Assembly (NCBI RefSeq): GCF_000010665.1
Contig: NC_012796.1
Location: 3,005,501 to 3,069,500, forward strand
DNA: 64,000 nt
Reading direction: 5' to 3'
Source: Solidesulfovibrio magneticus RS-1
Lineage (GTDB): Bacteria > Desulfobacterota > Desulfovibrionia > Desulfovibrionales > Desulfovibrionaceae
Under the pieces are notes generated by a model. That model had not been told where the DNA came from. It saw only the letters and a list, made by a program, of their open reading frames with translations, and did no database searches. This document shows positions 53,567 to 61,842 of this stretch, in pieces (position 1 is the stretch's first letter; every line of letters starts with the position of its first letter). The translations under genes and the position numbers were made by a program.

Positions 53567-56293
53567 TTATCCGGCAAGAGGCAGGCGTATAATGAATGTG
53601 GTCCCCTGGCCCGGCTCAGATTCGAATGTGATGGAACCATTGTGCTTGTTCACAACAATGTCGTAGGCGATTGCCAACCCCTGCCCTGTACCTTTGCCTA
53701 CTTCCTTGGTGGTGAAGAACAGATTAAAAACCTTATCCCCCACTTCCTTTGGAATGCCAGTTCCAGTGTCCTGGATACGAATTTCGGCGAACTCATTGTC
53801 CTTTCTAGTGCTGATGGCGATGCGCCCAAGACCGTTGCTCTCGCGAACGACATCGCTGATTGCGTGAGCCGCATTGACGATAATGTTGAGTAAGACCTGA
53901 TTCATATCACCGACCAAGCACATGACGGTCGACAATTCGGGATCGAAGTCGGTAGTGGCCTCGGCAACGTACTTCCATTCATTCCGTGAGATCACAAGTG
54001 TGTTCTCGATGGCGTTTCGAATGTCCATAGCTTTTTTTTCATTGCCTGAATTATAGGAAAAGCGCTTCATGGCCAACACAATGGTGCTGATGCGTTCAAT
54101 ACCCTCGTAGATGCGTTCGATGGTCTTGGGGATTTCCTCCCCGAGAAAAGGTGCGTCGATCTCTTCCAGCAGGGAGGAGAGGGATGCCGCTATTGCTTGG
54201 CCACAGGGTGAGGGCAGGCGGCTCAACTCATTGGCTTGCGTCACCAAACGGTTCAAATCTTCGTAGGCGTCCTTGAGGAACGTCACCGAATCGCCGACGT
54301 ACTGAGTAGGTGTGTTAATTTCGTGGGCGATGCCGGCGGCCAACTGGCCTATGGCCTCCAATTTTGCTGCTTGGGAGAGCTGGGCCTCCAGAGCGCGAAC
54401 TTCGGTGATATCCTCGCCAAGAAGAAGATAACCCGACATGTCGGATTCTTTGGCACAAAGACGAGTCACACTGACCACCAGAAATCCATCAGAACCATCT
54501 GGTCGTTCATACCAGACGTTAGAGAGCTTCACGGTCTGACCGGTCTCGCGACAAGTCGCCAAACCGTTGGCCACTTCATTCCAGTCCCAGGCTAAGGGTA
54601 GCTGGGCGAACCGTCGGCCGACCACCTCGCCAAGCGACATGCCAAAGGACAGATGTGCAGCATTGCCCCAGTGCGTAACCTGCCCGTCGGCGTCCAAGAC
54701 GATGAGAATGGCCGAAATGGAGTCCAGGATCAGCTTGATTGCCTGATGGGCCTTAAGGCGTTCTGCGATCTCTTCCTGAAGAAGAGCGTTCGCCAAGGCT
54801 AGTTCCTCAGTTCTGAGTCTGATGCCCGCCTCCATGCGGTCATTGGCTTGGCGAAGTTCTTCCTCAATGTGTTTTTTTTCCGTGATGTCAAAACCAAGGC
54901 CGATGAGTCCGCCCAGGCCGCCGTCCGAATGGCGCAGGGCCAGCTTGCGGGTAATAAGCCGCACCTCCCGGCCATGGTCCAGAATGGTTTCCTCGACTTC
55001 GTAGAAATCCTTGTCACCCGAAAGTAGAAGCTGGTCATCCCGCATATAGCCCTGGGCTAGGTGTTCCGGGAACAATTCATCATCGCGTTTGCCAACTATT
55101 GCCTCCAGGGGAAACCCCACTGCGGCGCAAAAAGAGGAGTTGGCCGTCACGTAAACGCCTGCAGAGTCCTTGTAAAAAGCGTAGCCTGGCAACGCATTGA
55201 ATAAAGTGGAGAATTCATCCATGCGCTTGCGCAAGGCGCTTTCCGAGCTTTTCTGTTCCTCGACCCGAGCATTGAGAACCATTCTTTGAGCATTTGTCCG
55301 GCCAAAGAGGGCAAGACCGGCAAGCAGAACGAGGCTGAGAGTTCCGATCAATACTAACAATGGCCAAGTGGCAGTGCCGACTAAGGCCTTTTCAGGTATC
55401 ATGCTGAGTACCGTGAACGGTGTGCCACCGACCCGCGCCGCCGTTCCCAGCAGTGGGCCGGCCCCGATCCCATCCTTTGCGCCTGGAACCTGAGAACTGG
55501 AGATTTGGCTCACCGAGCCGACGAGGCCCTGCATGGTCGAGGCCAGGGACTCGAACGCCGCCCCGGGGCAGGCCAGGGACTTGCCGTCGAAAGCCAGGCA
55601 ATACTCCCGCTGCTTGCCGCCGACCTGATCCCGCACCAGGGCAGAAAACAACGTTTCCAGGGACATTCGGGCACTGACGCTGCCTTCCCTTTTGCCATGG
55701 AAGATCACGGGGTGCGTGATGACAAGCCCGACATTACCCGACTCTTCGTCGACAATCTTCCAAAGCAGTCCGTCGTTGTCGGCCTCCATACCAGAAGGGG
55801 CCAGGGCGTTGTGGTTCGCTGCGGCAGCCATTCCGCCTTGTTCCAAACGAACGACATTTGTGCCCGTTTCGTCCCGCAAGGTGATGCATTCGAAGATGGG
55901 TTTTTGCGCCAGCACCTTTTCGCCGAGATACTTCCGGAAACTGGTCTCTATTTCCTGAATGCTGGCCAGGAGGCCGTACCGTGGGGACATACCCAGGGCA
56001 ACGTTCTCAAAATAACTCTCAACCGGGCGGCTCCCAGCCAAATTTTGCATATCGCTGCGGCGCTCCTGAAAGAAATACTCCAGGTTCGCTGCCAAGTTGG
56101 CCGTATCCCAACGAAACTGCTCCAGGGCCAGCGACTCGTGCTGCGCACTGGCAGCATGGGTCCTCCAAAGTAAGGCAGACATGGCTCCTAGAAAAAGCAC
56201 TGCAAAGATGGTCAACAAGACCCAGCCCTGAGTTGCTGACCTTTCGCCGCCCCATCGCAGGCGAGGTCGAAATGGATTTGTCAGGCGCTTCAT
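53567..56293 (-). CDS. Membrane sensor histidine kinase (Cache-like-PAS-PAS-HisKA-HATPase)
   Basis: 908 residues. Transmembrane helix 1 (about 24-43), a large periplasmic sensor (about 44-305), transmembrane helix 2 (about 308-328), coiled coil, PAS 1 (about 355-480; LFNALPGYAFYKDSAGVYVTAN), coiled coil, PAS 2 (about 525-640), a HisKA-type dimerisation region with AAGIAHEINTPTQYVGDS (His near 658) and HATPase (GDMNQVLLNIIVNAAHAI near 802, TGTGIP, GTGQGLAIAYDIV). It is encoded 3 bp after the solute-binding protein gene and 17 bp before the HDOD regulator, so the three are functionally linked. Confidence 0.92.
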   Translation of the reverse strand: MKRLTNPFRPRLRWGGERSATQGWVLLTIFAVLFLGAMSALLWRTHAASAQHESLALEQFRWDTANLAANLEYFFQERRSDMQNLAGSRPVESYFENVALGMSPRYGLLASIQEIETSFRKYLGEKVLAQKPIFECITLRDETGTNVVRLEQGGMAAAANHNALAPSGMEADNDGLLWKIVDEESGNVGLVITHPVIFHGKREGSVSARMSLETLFSALVRDQVGGKQREYCLAFDGKSLACPGAAFESLASTMQGLVGSVSQISSSQVPGAKDGIGAGPLLGTAARVGGTPFTVLSMIPEKALVGTATWPLLVLIGTLSLVLLAGLALFGRTNAQRMVLNARVEEQKSSESALRKRMDEFSTLFNALPGYAFYKDSAGVYVTANSSFCAAVGFPLEAIVGKRDDELFPEHLAQGYMRDDQLLLSGDKDFYEVEETILDHGREVRLITRKLALRHSDGGLGGLIGLGFDITEKKHIEEELRQANDRMEAGIRLRTEELALANALLQEEIAERLKAHQAIKLILDSISAILIVLDADGQVTHWGNAAHLSFGMSLGEVVGRRFAQLPLAWDWNEVANGLATCRETGQTVKLSNVWYERPDGSDGFLVVSVTRLCAKESDMSGYLLLGEDITEVRALEAQLSQAAKLEAIGQLAAGIAHEINTPTQYVGDSVTFLKDAYEDLNRLVTQANELSRLPSPCGQAIAASLSSLLEEIDAPFLGEEIPKTIERIYEGIERISTIVLAMKRFSYNSGNEKKAMDIRNAIENTLVISRNEWKYVAEATTDFDPELSTVMCLVGDMNQVLLNIIVNAAHAISDVVRESNGLGRIAISTRKDNEFAEIRIQDTGTGIPKEVGDKVFNLFFTTKEVGKGTGQGLAIAYDIVVNKHNGSITFESEPGQGTTFIIRLPLAG

Positions 56294-56296
56294 GAT

Positions 56297-57202
56297 CTAA
56301 TTTGCGAAATACGCCGGATAATAACGATTGAGCATTGGGTAGTACCTGTTGACTAGTTCCGCAAGCCGGCCCGAGCGCTTGAAATCTGCGAAAAACGTGT
56401 TGAACTGCGCCAACAGTTCGGGCTGGTCCTTGGCGAATCCCACGGCCATTTCCTGTTCTGAGCTTAGCGGACCTATGATTTTGATCTTTCCCGGATACTT
56501 CTGCAGGGCGACCATGGCGTCGGGTACGTCGAGCAAGGTGGCCTCGGCATCTCCTATAATCACGGCCGGAGCGAGATCGTTGAGGGATCCGGGGAACTCG
56601 CTGCCCTTGGCCCCGGCGGCGTCCAGGTTGAACAATCGTGGATCAAGGCAGGTGCCGGCCTTGTGCAGCACGGACAGTCCGTTTAATTTCTCGCGGGTCA
56701 GGGTGATGTCCTTGTTCGTGTCCCCCGTGGGAACGATAGGAGTGAGCGAGGAGTCAGCGCGCACCACAAGCCAGACCTGTGTTGGGAAGGTCGGGCTGGA
56801 GAAGTTCAGGAGGGCCTTGCGCCAGCCGAGAATCGTCAAACCCGTGGCCAGCACATCACCTGTAACTGGCGTTTCTCCGGTTACCGCAACCCCGCTTCCT
56901 TCAATGGTAAAGTTTTTGCCGGTAAGGCTTTGGATAGCATTCACCCAATCTGTGGCAATGAACTCGTAGTCAACGCCCAGGTGTTTGGCGAAAGCCTGCA
57001 TAATTTCAACGTCCAAACCCTGGTCCTTGCTGATGATGAATCCCGCGTAGGGCACTCCCAAGTGGCGCAATGTCCCGGCGGCGCGAATGTCAGCCAAGTC
57101 CCGAGCCAAGACGCCTTTGGTCGCTATGATGACAACCGAAAGCATGCATACAAAAGCGAACAGGAACAATGGCCACAATTTGACGGAATTTCGCGGCGTC
57201 AT
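56297..57202 (-). CDS. Periplasmic solute-binding protein (SBP_bac_3-like)
   Basis: 301 residues. Signal or anchor (about 8-33) followed by a two-lobe binding fold: TLRHLGVPYAGFIISKDQGLDVEIMQAFAKHLGVDYEFI (35-73) and later QEMAVGFAKDQPELLAQFN, matching family-3 amino-acid-binding proteins and lytic-transglycosylase MltF-type sensors. No ABC permease or ATPase is near; its gene is fused by operon structure to a membrane kinase. It probably presents a ligand to that kinase. ATG follows GGAGGAATTATC. Confidence 0.85.
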   Translation of the reverse strand: MTPRNSVKLWPLFLFAFVCMLSVVIIATKGVLARDLADIRAAGTLRHLGVPYAGFIISKDQGLDVEIMQAFAKHLGVDYEFIATDWVNAIQSLTGKNFTIEGSGVAVTGETPVTGDVLATGLTILGWRKALLNFSSPTFPTQVWLVVRADSSLTPIVPTGDTNKDITLTREKLNGLSVLHKAGTCLDPRLFNLDAAGAKGSEFPGSLNDLAPAVIIGDAEATLLDVPDAMVALQKYPGKIKIIGPLSSEQEMAVGFAKDQPELLAQFNTFFADFKRSGRLAELVNRYYPMLNRYYPAYFAN

Positions 57203-57416
57203 GATAATTCCTCCATTCGGGCTGTCGGTGGACTTTGCTTAGTGGACACCATATACATGACAGGTGCTTTGCGAAAGGGGAGAAACTGCGGCATTAATAC
57301 GGATAGAATACGGAGAACGGCTAGGCAGGTTTGCAATCGTTTTTAGCGGGCGTGCCCTCCGCCGGTCCAATCACGTTCGGCTGTGCGTTCGGGGTGTAAC
57401 CGGGAGTAATCGTTGC

Positions 57417-58070
57417 ATGACGGAAAAAATCCTCCTCGTTGATGATGAACGGAATGTCCTGGACGCTCTAAAGACAGCGCTGCGCCGGGAATTTGACCTC
57501 TACACCGCACAAGGAGGTGCGGAGGGGCTGAAATCTATGGGACGAAACGGGCCATTTGCCGTGGTTGTTTCCGACTACAAAATGCCAGGCATGAACGGCG
57601 TTGAATTCCTGGAGCATCTCCGAAAGCTGGCCCCTGACTGCGTACGAATCATACTGACGGGCCATGGCGATCTGGAGTCCGCCATCGCGGCCGTTAACCA
57701 AAGTGAGGTCTTCCGTTTTTTAACCAAACCATGCCCTACGCAAGTGCTCTGCAAAGCCTTAAGAGACGGATTGACAAAATACCGACGAGACGTGCTTGGG
57801 GTCAAAGCCGCCGATGCACTCCTGAGAGTACTCAGCGGCAGCGAGGCAGAAGCGTTAGCGGCCGAGCCTGTTTTGGGTGATGCGCGCCTAACTCAGCGCG
57901 AAAGGTCAATCGCGGCCAGAATTCGCAGGGGCAATTCGACGAAGGAGATCGCTGAAGCCTTGGACCTTTCTCCGCGAACGGTCGAAACCTACCGTGACAA
58001 CATTCGCAAGAAGCTCGGCATCGCCAACAAGAAGATCAATTTGAAAAGTTACTTATCGTCGGCATTTTGA
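57417..58070 (+). CDS. LuxR-type response regulator (REC-HTH)
   Basis: 217 residues. Receiver (4-120; LLVDDERNVLDAL, Asp in VVVSDYKMPGMNG, RFLTKPCPT) and LuxR/FixJ HTH (about 155-210; LTQRERSIAARIRRGNSTKEIAEALDLSPRTVETYRDNI). Its receiver resembles that of the degenerate HD regulator at 51206. ATG with GGGAG. It is divergent from the SBP operon with a 214-bp shared promoter region and is the likely transcriptional output of its kinase. Confidence 0.92.
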   Translation: MTEKILLVDDERNVLDALKTALRREFDLYTAQGGAEGLKSMGRNGPFAVVVSDYKMPGMNGVEFLEHLRKLAPDCVRIILTGHGDLESAIAAVNQSEVFRFLTKPCPTQVLCKALRDGLTKYRRDVLGVKAADALLRVLSGSEAEALAAEPVLGDARLTQRERSIAARIRRGNSTKEIAEALDLSPRTVETYRDNIRKKLGIANKKINLKSYLSSAF

Positions 58071-58220
58071 TTCGGACGCGGATGCAACCACGTGCGTTAT
58101 GTCAGTCTCATAAGTAATCAACTCCTTCAAAAAGTCGACTTTGCTCTTTAGCTGGGGGACACCCGGTTCTTCATTTTCATCAAGCCAATGCCTTATATCC
58201 ACGACAAAATACCCTGACAT
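58053..58220 (-). CDS. Small protein of the YFVVDIRHWLDE type
   Basis: 55 codons, opposite to and overlapping the end of the LuxR gene by 18 bp. It reads MSGYFVVDIRHWLDENEEPG then VPQLKSKVDFLKELITYETD. I recall longer (about 110-residue) uncharacterised proteins beginning YYVVDIRHWLDE...VPQLK in sulfate and metal reducers, so this is probably a truncated member. GGAG lies 8 nt before the ATG. Function unknown. Confidence 0.5.
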   Translation of the reverse strand: MSGYFVVDIRHWLDENEEPGVPQLKSKVDFLKELITYETDITHVVASASESKCRR

Positions 58221-58240
58221 ACCGAATACTCCACTGTTGG

Positions 58241-58627
58241 CTAATACTTCTTCGCCCGACCCTGGTACTTTCCTTCACTGTCGTATATCTTATACTCGTC
58301 ACCATCCCGACTTTCTTTTACACGCCCCTCATAATGCCCTTTTGAATCATAGATCTTATCGTCTTTTATGCGTCCCTGGTAGTATCCCTTGCTATCGTAA
58401 ATCTTGACTGTCTCACCGTCTCGACTTTCCTTCAGGCGTCCTTCATGCTGACCACGAGCATCATACATCTTCCCGTTATTTACTCGGCCTTGGTATCGGC
58501 CTCTCTCATCATAAATCTTGTAGTTATCTTTGTCGCCATTGCCGCGAGCCCATGCTGCTTCACCATACAGGGCACAAAGCAAGACGACAAAAAGCGCCAC
58601 AAACCTCAGCAACCATTTGATATGCAT
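58241..58627 (-). CDS. Exported repeat protein (KIYDxxGxYxGRxK repeats)
   Basis: 128 residues. Signal peptide (about 1-28, WLLRFVALFVVLLCALYGEAAWA), then five tandem units of consensus (N/G/V/D)KIYDxxGxYQGRxK, alternately spaced by short links and by KESRDGxxx. Each unit is probably a beta-hairpin, giving a small beta-solenoid or sheet. Not assigned to a family. The ATG at 58625-58627 is preceded by AGGATTTCT. Confidence 0.7.
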   Translation of the reverse strand: MHIKWLLRFVALFVVLLCALYGEAAWARGNGDKDNYKIYDERGRYQGRVNNGKMYDARGQHEGRLKESRDGETVKIYDSKGYYQGRIKDDKIYDSKGHYEGRVKESRDGDEYKIYDSEGKYQGRAKKY

Positions 58628-58886
58628 AGAAATCCTAAAAACTTGCACCACCCCACGTTAAGCACCACATCTCGTCACCTTCTGCACAACAATCTACAAG
58701 CATCCCGTGGGGTAAAATGCCCAAAAAATGGCCAAGATGCTGCGTAGGGTGGTAAATCAAAAAATCAAACCCTGCACTTTTTCGCACCAACCCTCAAAAA
58801 TCAGGCCTCAAGTGGTAAACAAGCCCTTCTCTGCCCCACCCTATCATCAAGCCCCACTCCCTTTTCAGAATGGGGCTCTTCCTATC
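58628..58886. other. Gap with GGTAAA-type repeats
   Basis: GGGGTAAAATG (58710), GGTGGTAAATC (58749) and AGTGGTAAACA (58810) recur in an A-rich stretch, and GGGT/ACCC arms surround the middle one. A hairpin AGCCCCA...TGGGGCT (58851-58877) lies beside the DUF932 end. No gene is seen. Confidence 0.35.
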
Positions 58887-59342
58887 TCAGTTGACCATCC
58901 CCAGGATCATCCCGCCGACACGCTGCAGCCGATAGCCACTCTCTGCCGTCAGCCGAGGATACTGGGCCGCCTTGGTGTAGGCGTTAATCACATGGAACAT
59001 GGTCTCGCCCTGCTCCTGCGGCCATGCCCATTCAACAGCTTCAACCTCGGGCTTTCCCAATTGAAACTGCCGGTTAAATGACTTCATGGTCGCAATCGGC
59101 TCCTTCACTTCCGACTCCAGGGAAAACTGGAGCCTTTGCTTCTCATCCAACAGCTTGGCACCGACATCGCCAATGGCCGTGGGGAACTCATCCAGAATCC
59201 GCGTCGAAATGTGGCGATACGAAGCCTCGACCTCTGTCTTCGAAATGAGCCCATTGGTGCACACCAGCCGCAACAGGAACGCCGAAATGGATAACGCCGC
59301 CAATCCGATCTCGGAATTGCCAATGGAAATCCCGGGCCTTAC

Positions 59343-60790
59343 CAGCGTGTTGAAAAACTCCGCCAAGTGACCGAGAATCCAGCCATCGCGGTTCCGGAGG
59401 TGATCTGATGGGGCTTGGCCGTCAGGGTGATCAGCAGGGGACGATGTATCTGGCCTGGGATGAGATTCCTCGGTCTCGTGGGCACGCTTTTTACGATCGT
59501 CTCCAGCAGACTCTCCGGAAAGCCGCCTTCGATGGTTTCGCCGAGAAGCTGTGCAAGCCCTTCTATTCCGACAAGGGGCGTCCCTCCATTCCGCCTGGCC
59601 GGTATTTTCGGATGCACCTCGTGGGGTATTTCGAGGGCATCGACAGCGAGCGCGGCATTGAGTGGCGCTGCGCCGATTCGCTTTCCCTCCGGGATTTTCT
59701 CCAGCTTTCGCCCAAGGAGTCTGTGCCGGATCATTCCTCGCTCAGTCGGACACGGTCCCGTCTGCCGCTGGCGACCCACCAAGAGGTTTTCACCTGGGTT
59801 CTCAAGCTGCTCAGCAAGGATGGCTTGGTCCTTGGAGGCCGCATTGGCGTGGACGCTTCGACCATGGAGGCCAACGCGGCGCTCAAAACCATCGTGCGCC
59901 GGGACACGGGTGAGAGCTACCGCAAGATGCTCCTGCGCATGGCTAAGGAGAGCGGCATCGACTCTCCGACGGATGAGGATCTGGCTCGCATGGACCGCAA
60001 GCGCGTCGGCAAGACGCTTTCGAACAAGGACTGGCAGTCGCAGGTCGATCCCGAGGCGAAGATCGCCAAGATGAAGGATGGCCGAACGCATCTGGCGTAC
60101 AAGCCGGAGCACGCGGTGGACCTGGACACCGGCGCGGTCGTGGCGGTCGAGGTGCATGAAGCGGACAAGGGGGACACTTCGACTCTGCAAAAGACGCTGA
60201 AAGCCGCTCAAGAAAGTTTGCGACGGGTCACTTCCACACCGCCATGCCCGGACGATCCTGCGGAACTGGTCGCGGACAAGGGCTATTTCTCCCGGGATGT
60301 CCTCAAAGACCTGGACGGAGGGCCATGGCGGACGAGAATCGCCGAACCCAAGCGCAACGGCCTGAACTCCTGGCGTGGCGATCATGAGGCGCGGCGCGCC
60401 GTGTACAACAACCGAATCCGGATATCGTCGATGGTCGGGAAGGCCATGGGAAAACAGCGGACGGAACTGGTCGAAAGAAGCTTCGAGCATACGCTGGACC
60501 GGTCTGGCGGTATGCGCCGGGTCTGGCTCCGGGGACGGGAGAACATCCAGAAACGGTATCTGCTCCATGTGGCCGGTTTCAATCTCGGCCTGCTGATGCG
60601 GGTCAAGACCGGCCATGGCACCCCCAGGGGCTGGGCCAGTGCCTGGCTTGCGCTCATTTGGCCCAATCAGCATCCCTCAATGGCCTATTTGGCCATCGTC
60701 ATGGTGGTCGAAGGACGATGCTGTGGAATCATGCCCATCGCCGTCATCTGCGGGGGAGAATAGCCGGAAACAGCTTTTTGCAACGGCCTG
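59343..60790. mobile_element. IS1182-family insertion sequence
   Basis: 1,448 bp. Ends begin CAGCGTGTTGAAAAA and, on the other strand, CAGGCCGTTGCAAAAA (11 of 15 matching). It is flanked by the 4-bp direct repeat TTAC at 59339-59342 and 60791-60794. It carries one intact transposase gene reading opposite to the interrupted gene. Confidence 0.9.
59408..60763 (+). CDS. IS1182-family transposase
   Basis: 451 residues: N-terminal GRPSIPPGRYFRMHLVGYFEGIDSERG region, ...SVPDHSSLSRTRSRL, DDE residues in GRIGVDASTMEANAAL, ELVADKGYFSRDVL and the C-terminal VERSFEHTLDRSGG...IQKRYLLHVAGFNL. ATG follows GGAGGTGATCTG. No internal stop, so possibly active. Confidence 0.92.
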   Translation: MGLGRQGDQQGTMYLAWDEIPRSRGHAFYDRLQQTLRKAAFDGFAEKLCKPFYSDKGRPSIPPGRYFRMHLVGYFEGIDSERGIEWRCADSLSLRDFLQLSPKESVPDHSSLSRTRSRLPLATHQEVFTWVLKLLSKDGLVLGGRIGVDASTMEANAALKTIVRRDTGESYRKMLLRMAKESGIDSPTDEDLARMDRKRVGKTLSNKDWQSQVDPEAKIAKMKDGRTHLAYKPEHAVDLDTGAVVAVEVHEADKGDTSTLQKTLKAAQESLRRVTSTPPCPDDPAELVADKGYFSRDVLKDLDGGPWRTRIAEPKRNGLNSWRGDHEARRAVYNNRIRISSMVGKAMGKQRTELVERSFEHTLDRSGGMRRVWLRGRENIQKRYLLHVAGFNLGLLMRVKTGHGTPRGWASAWLALIWPNQHPSMAYLAIVMVVEGRCCGIMPIAVICGGE

Positions 60791-61267
60791 TTACGCGATC
60801 GTTTCCATTAACAGCAAATTCCTGCCCTTGGTCAAGGATGGAGAGCGACATGAACTCGTGATCCAAGTGGCATTGCACCTCAAGCTCCTCGCCAAAGCCC
60901 ATCTCGGCAAGCTTGTGCAAAACCGTCACGTTATCCACAGGCACGTAGCGAGGGGTAAACACAGCCCGGACATCATCACCGTCGAAGCGAAGATACAGAT
61001 CCTCATTGCGTTCCCTGGCCAACCAATGGTTCAGGTTCTGCGCTTGCAACTCCGGCGGGCACTTCTTCAGATATTGCAGCGGCACACCTAACCGATACGA
61101 CAACGAGCGCTGGGCCATGTGCCGCAACTCATGCACCTCCGTGCCGATTCGAATCGATTCCAAGCCATTGAATTCGATATGACGCACCGGCACAATCTGG
61201 TCATGGCAGTTTACGGACATCTGTTCCACCTTCTCCATCACCTTCCCCAGGGTCGTCAGCTTGCCTT

Positions 61268-61816
61268 TCACGACCGCACCTCCTGACCGCTCGACGGCAC
61301 GACACCATGCCCATGAACCTCCACCACTGGTTCACAGGGAATCGCCACGGCCGCCGACGCTTCGATGTTGAAAATGGCCACGGCCACCGGCATCGAAATG
61401 GTCGGGTACAGGGACTCGACTTCCCGAATCACCAACTCCTTTGTCGAACCAAACGGGCTCTTGGCGCTGCGTTCACCGGTCAGCAGTAACAAACCGACAT
61501 CGATTTTCCCCAGGTCATACCCGAGCTGCAGTCGAACGAACCCTTCGAGGATGTACTCATAGGCGTGAAAGTTGGCCTCAATGGCGATGCGCTGGAGACA
61601 GCCCTTGTACTGATATCGGCGGCCTTCGATGATGGGCAGGTTTCCATTGTCACGCCAGCCGCAATCTTCCAAACTGCTCTTGAGCCGACGTCCTTTGTAC
61701 GGCGACTCAGGAAGCCAATCATCGACGTACCCAAGGGTATCCTTGACGATATTGGTCATCCCCTTTTCCTCGATGACCATCTTGGAATCTCTGAAATGGA
61801 GCAATTCATAAGACAT
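61268..61816 (-). CDS. BglII/BstYI-like restriction endonuclease homologue
   Basis: 182 residues from the ATG with GGAGGCTTCT. The stretch RIAIEANFHAYEYILEGFVR and the following KIDVGLLLL line up, from memory, with the BstYI core RVAVEVQFGKYAFVAYDLFV...QIDVGIEIL; the catalytic Glu is kept (IEAN), but the Gln of E-x-Q is Asn, and the upstream Asp is not evident. It may be an inactive or altered nuclease. No methyltransferase partner is adjacent. It overlaps the DUF932 gene start, so they are one operon. Confidence 0.55.
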   Translation of the reverse strand: MSYELLHFRDSKMVIEEKGMTNIVKDTLGYVDDWLPESPYKGRRLKSSLEDCGWRDNGNLPIIEGRRYQYKGCLQRIAIEANFHAYEYILEGFVRLQLGYDLGKIDVGLLLLTGERSAKSPFGSTKELVIREVESLYPTISMPVAVAIFNIEASAAVAIPCEPVVEVHGHGVVPSSGQEVRS

Positions 61817-61842
61817 AGAAGCCTCCATCATGGGCTTGGAAC

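Larger units (their letters stand above)
58887..61271 (-). pseudogene. DUF932 (phage/plasmid-like) gene split by an IS1182-family element
   Basis: The N-terminal part (GTG at 61269-61271, overlapping the upstream stop as GTGA) runs to GNDRV at 60791; the C-terminal part resumes RPGISIGNSEIGLAALSISA at 59342 and ends at 58887. Removing 59343-60790 and one TTAC copy joins ...GNDRV-RPGI... in frame with no lost base, giving an intact DUF932 protein of about 310 residues. These proteins are found on plasmids, phages and ICEs, often near recombination genes; biochemistry unknown. As it stands the gene makes two unlinked halves. Confidence 0.9.
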
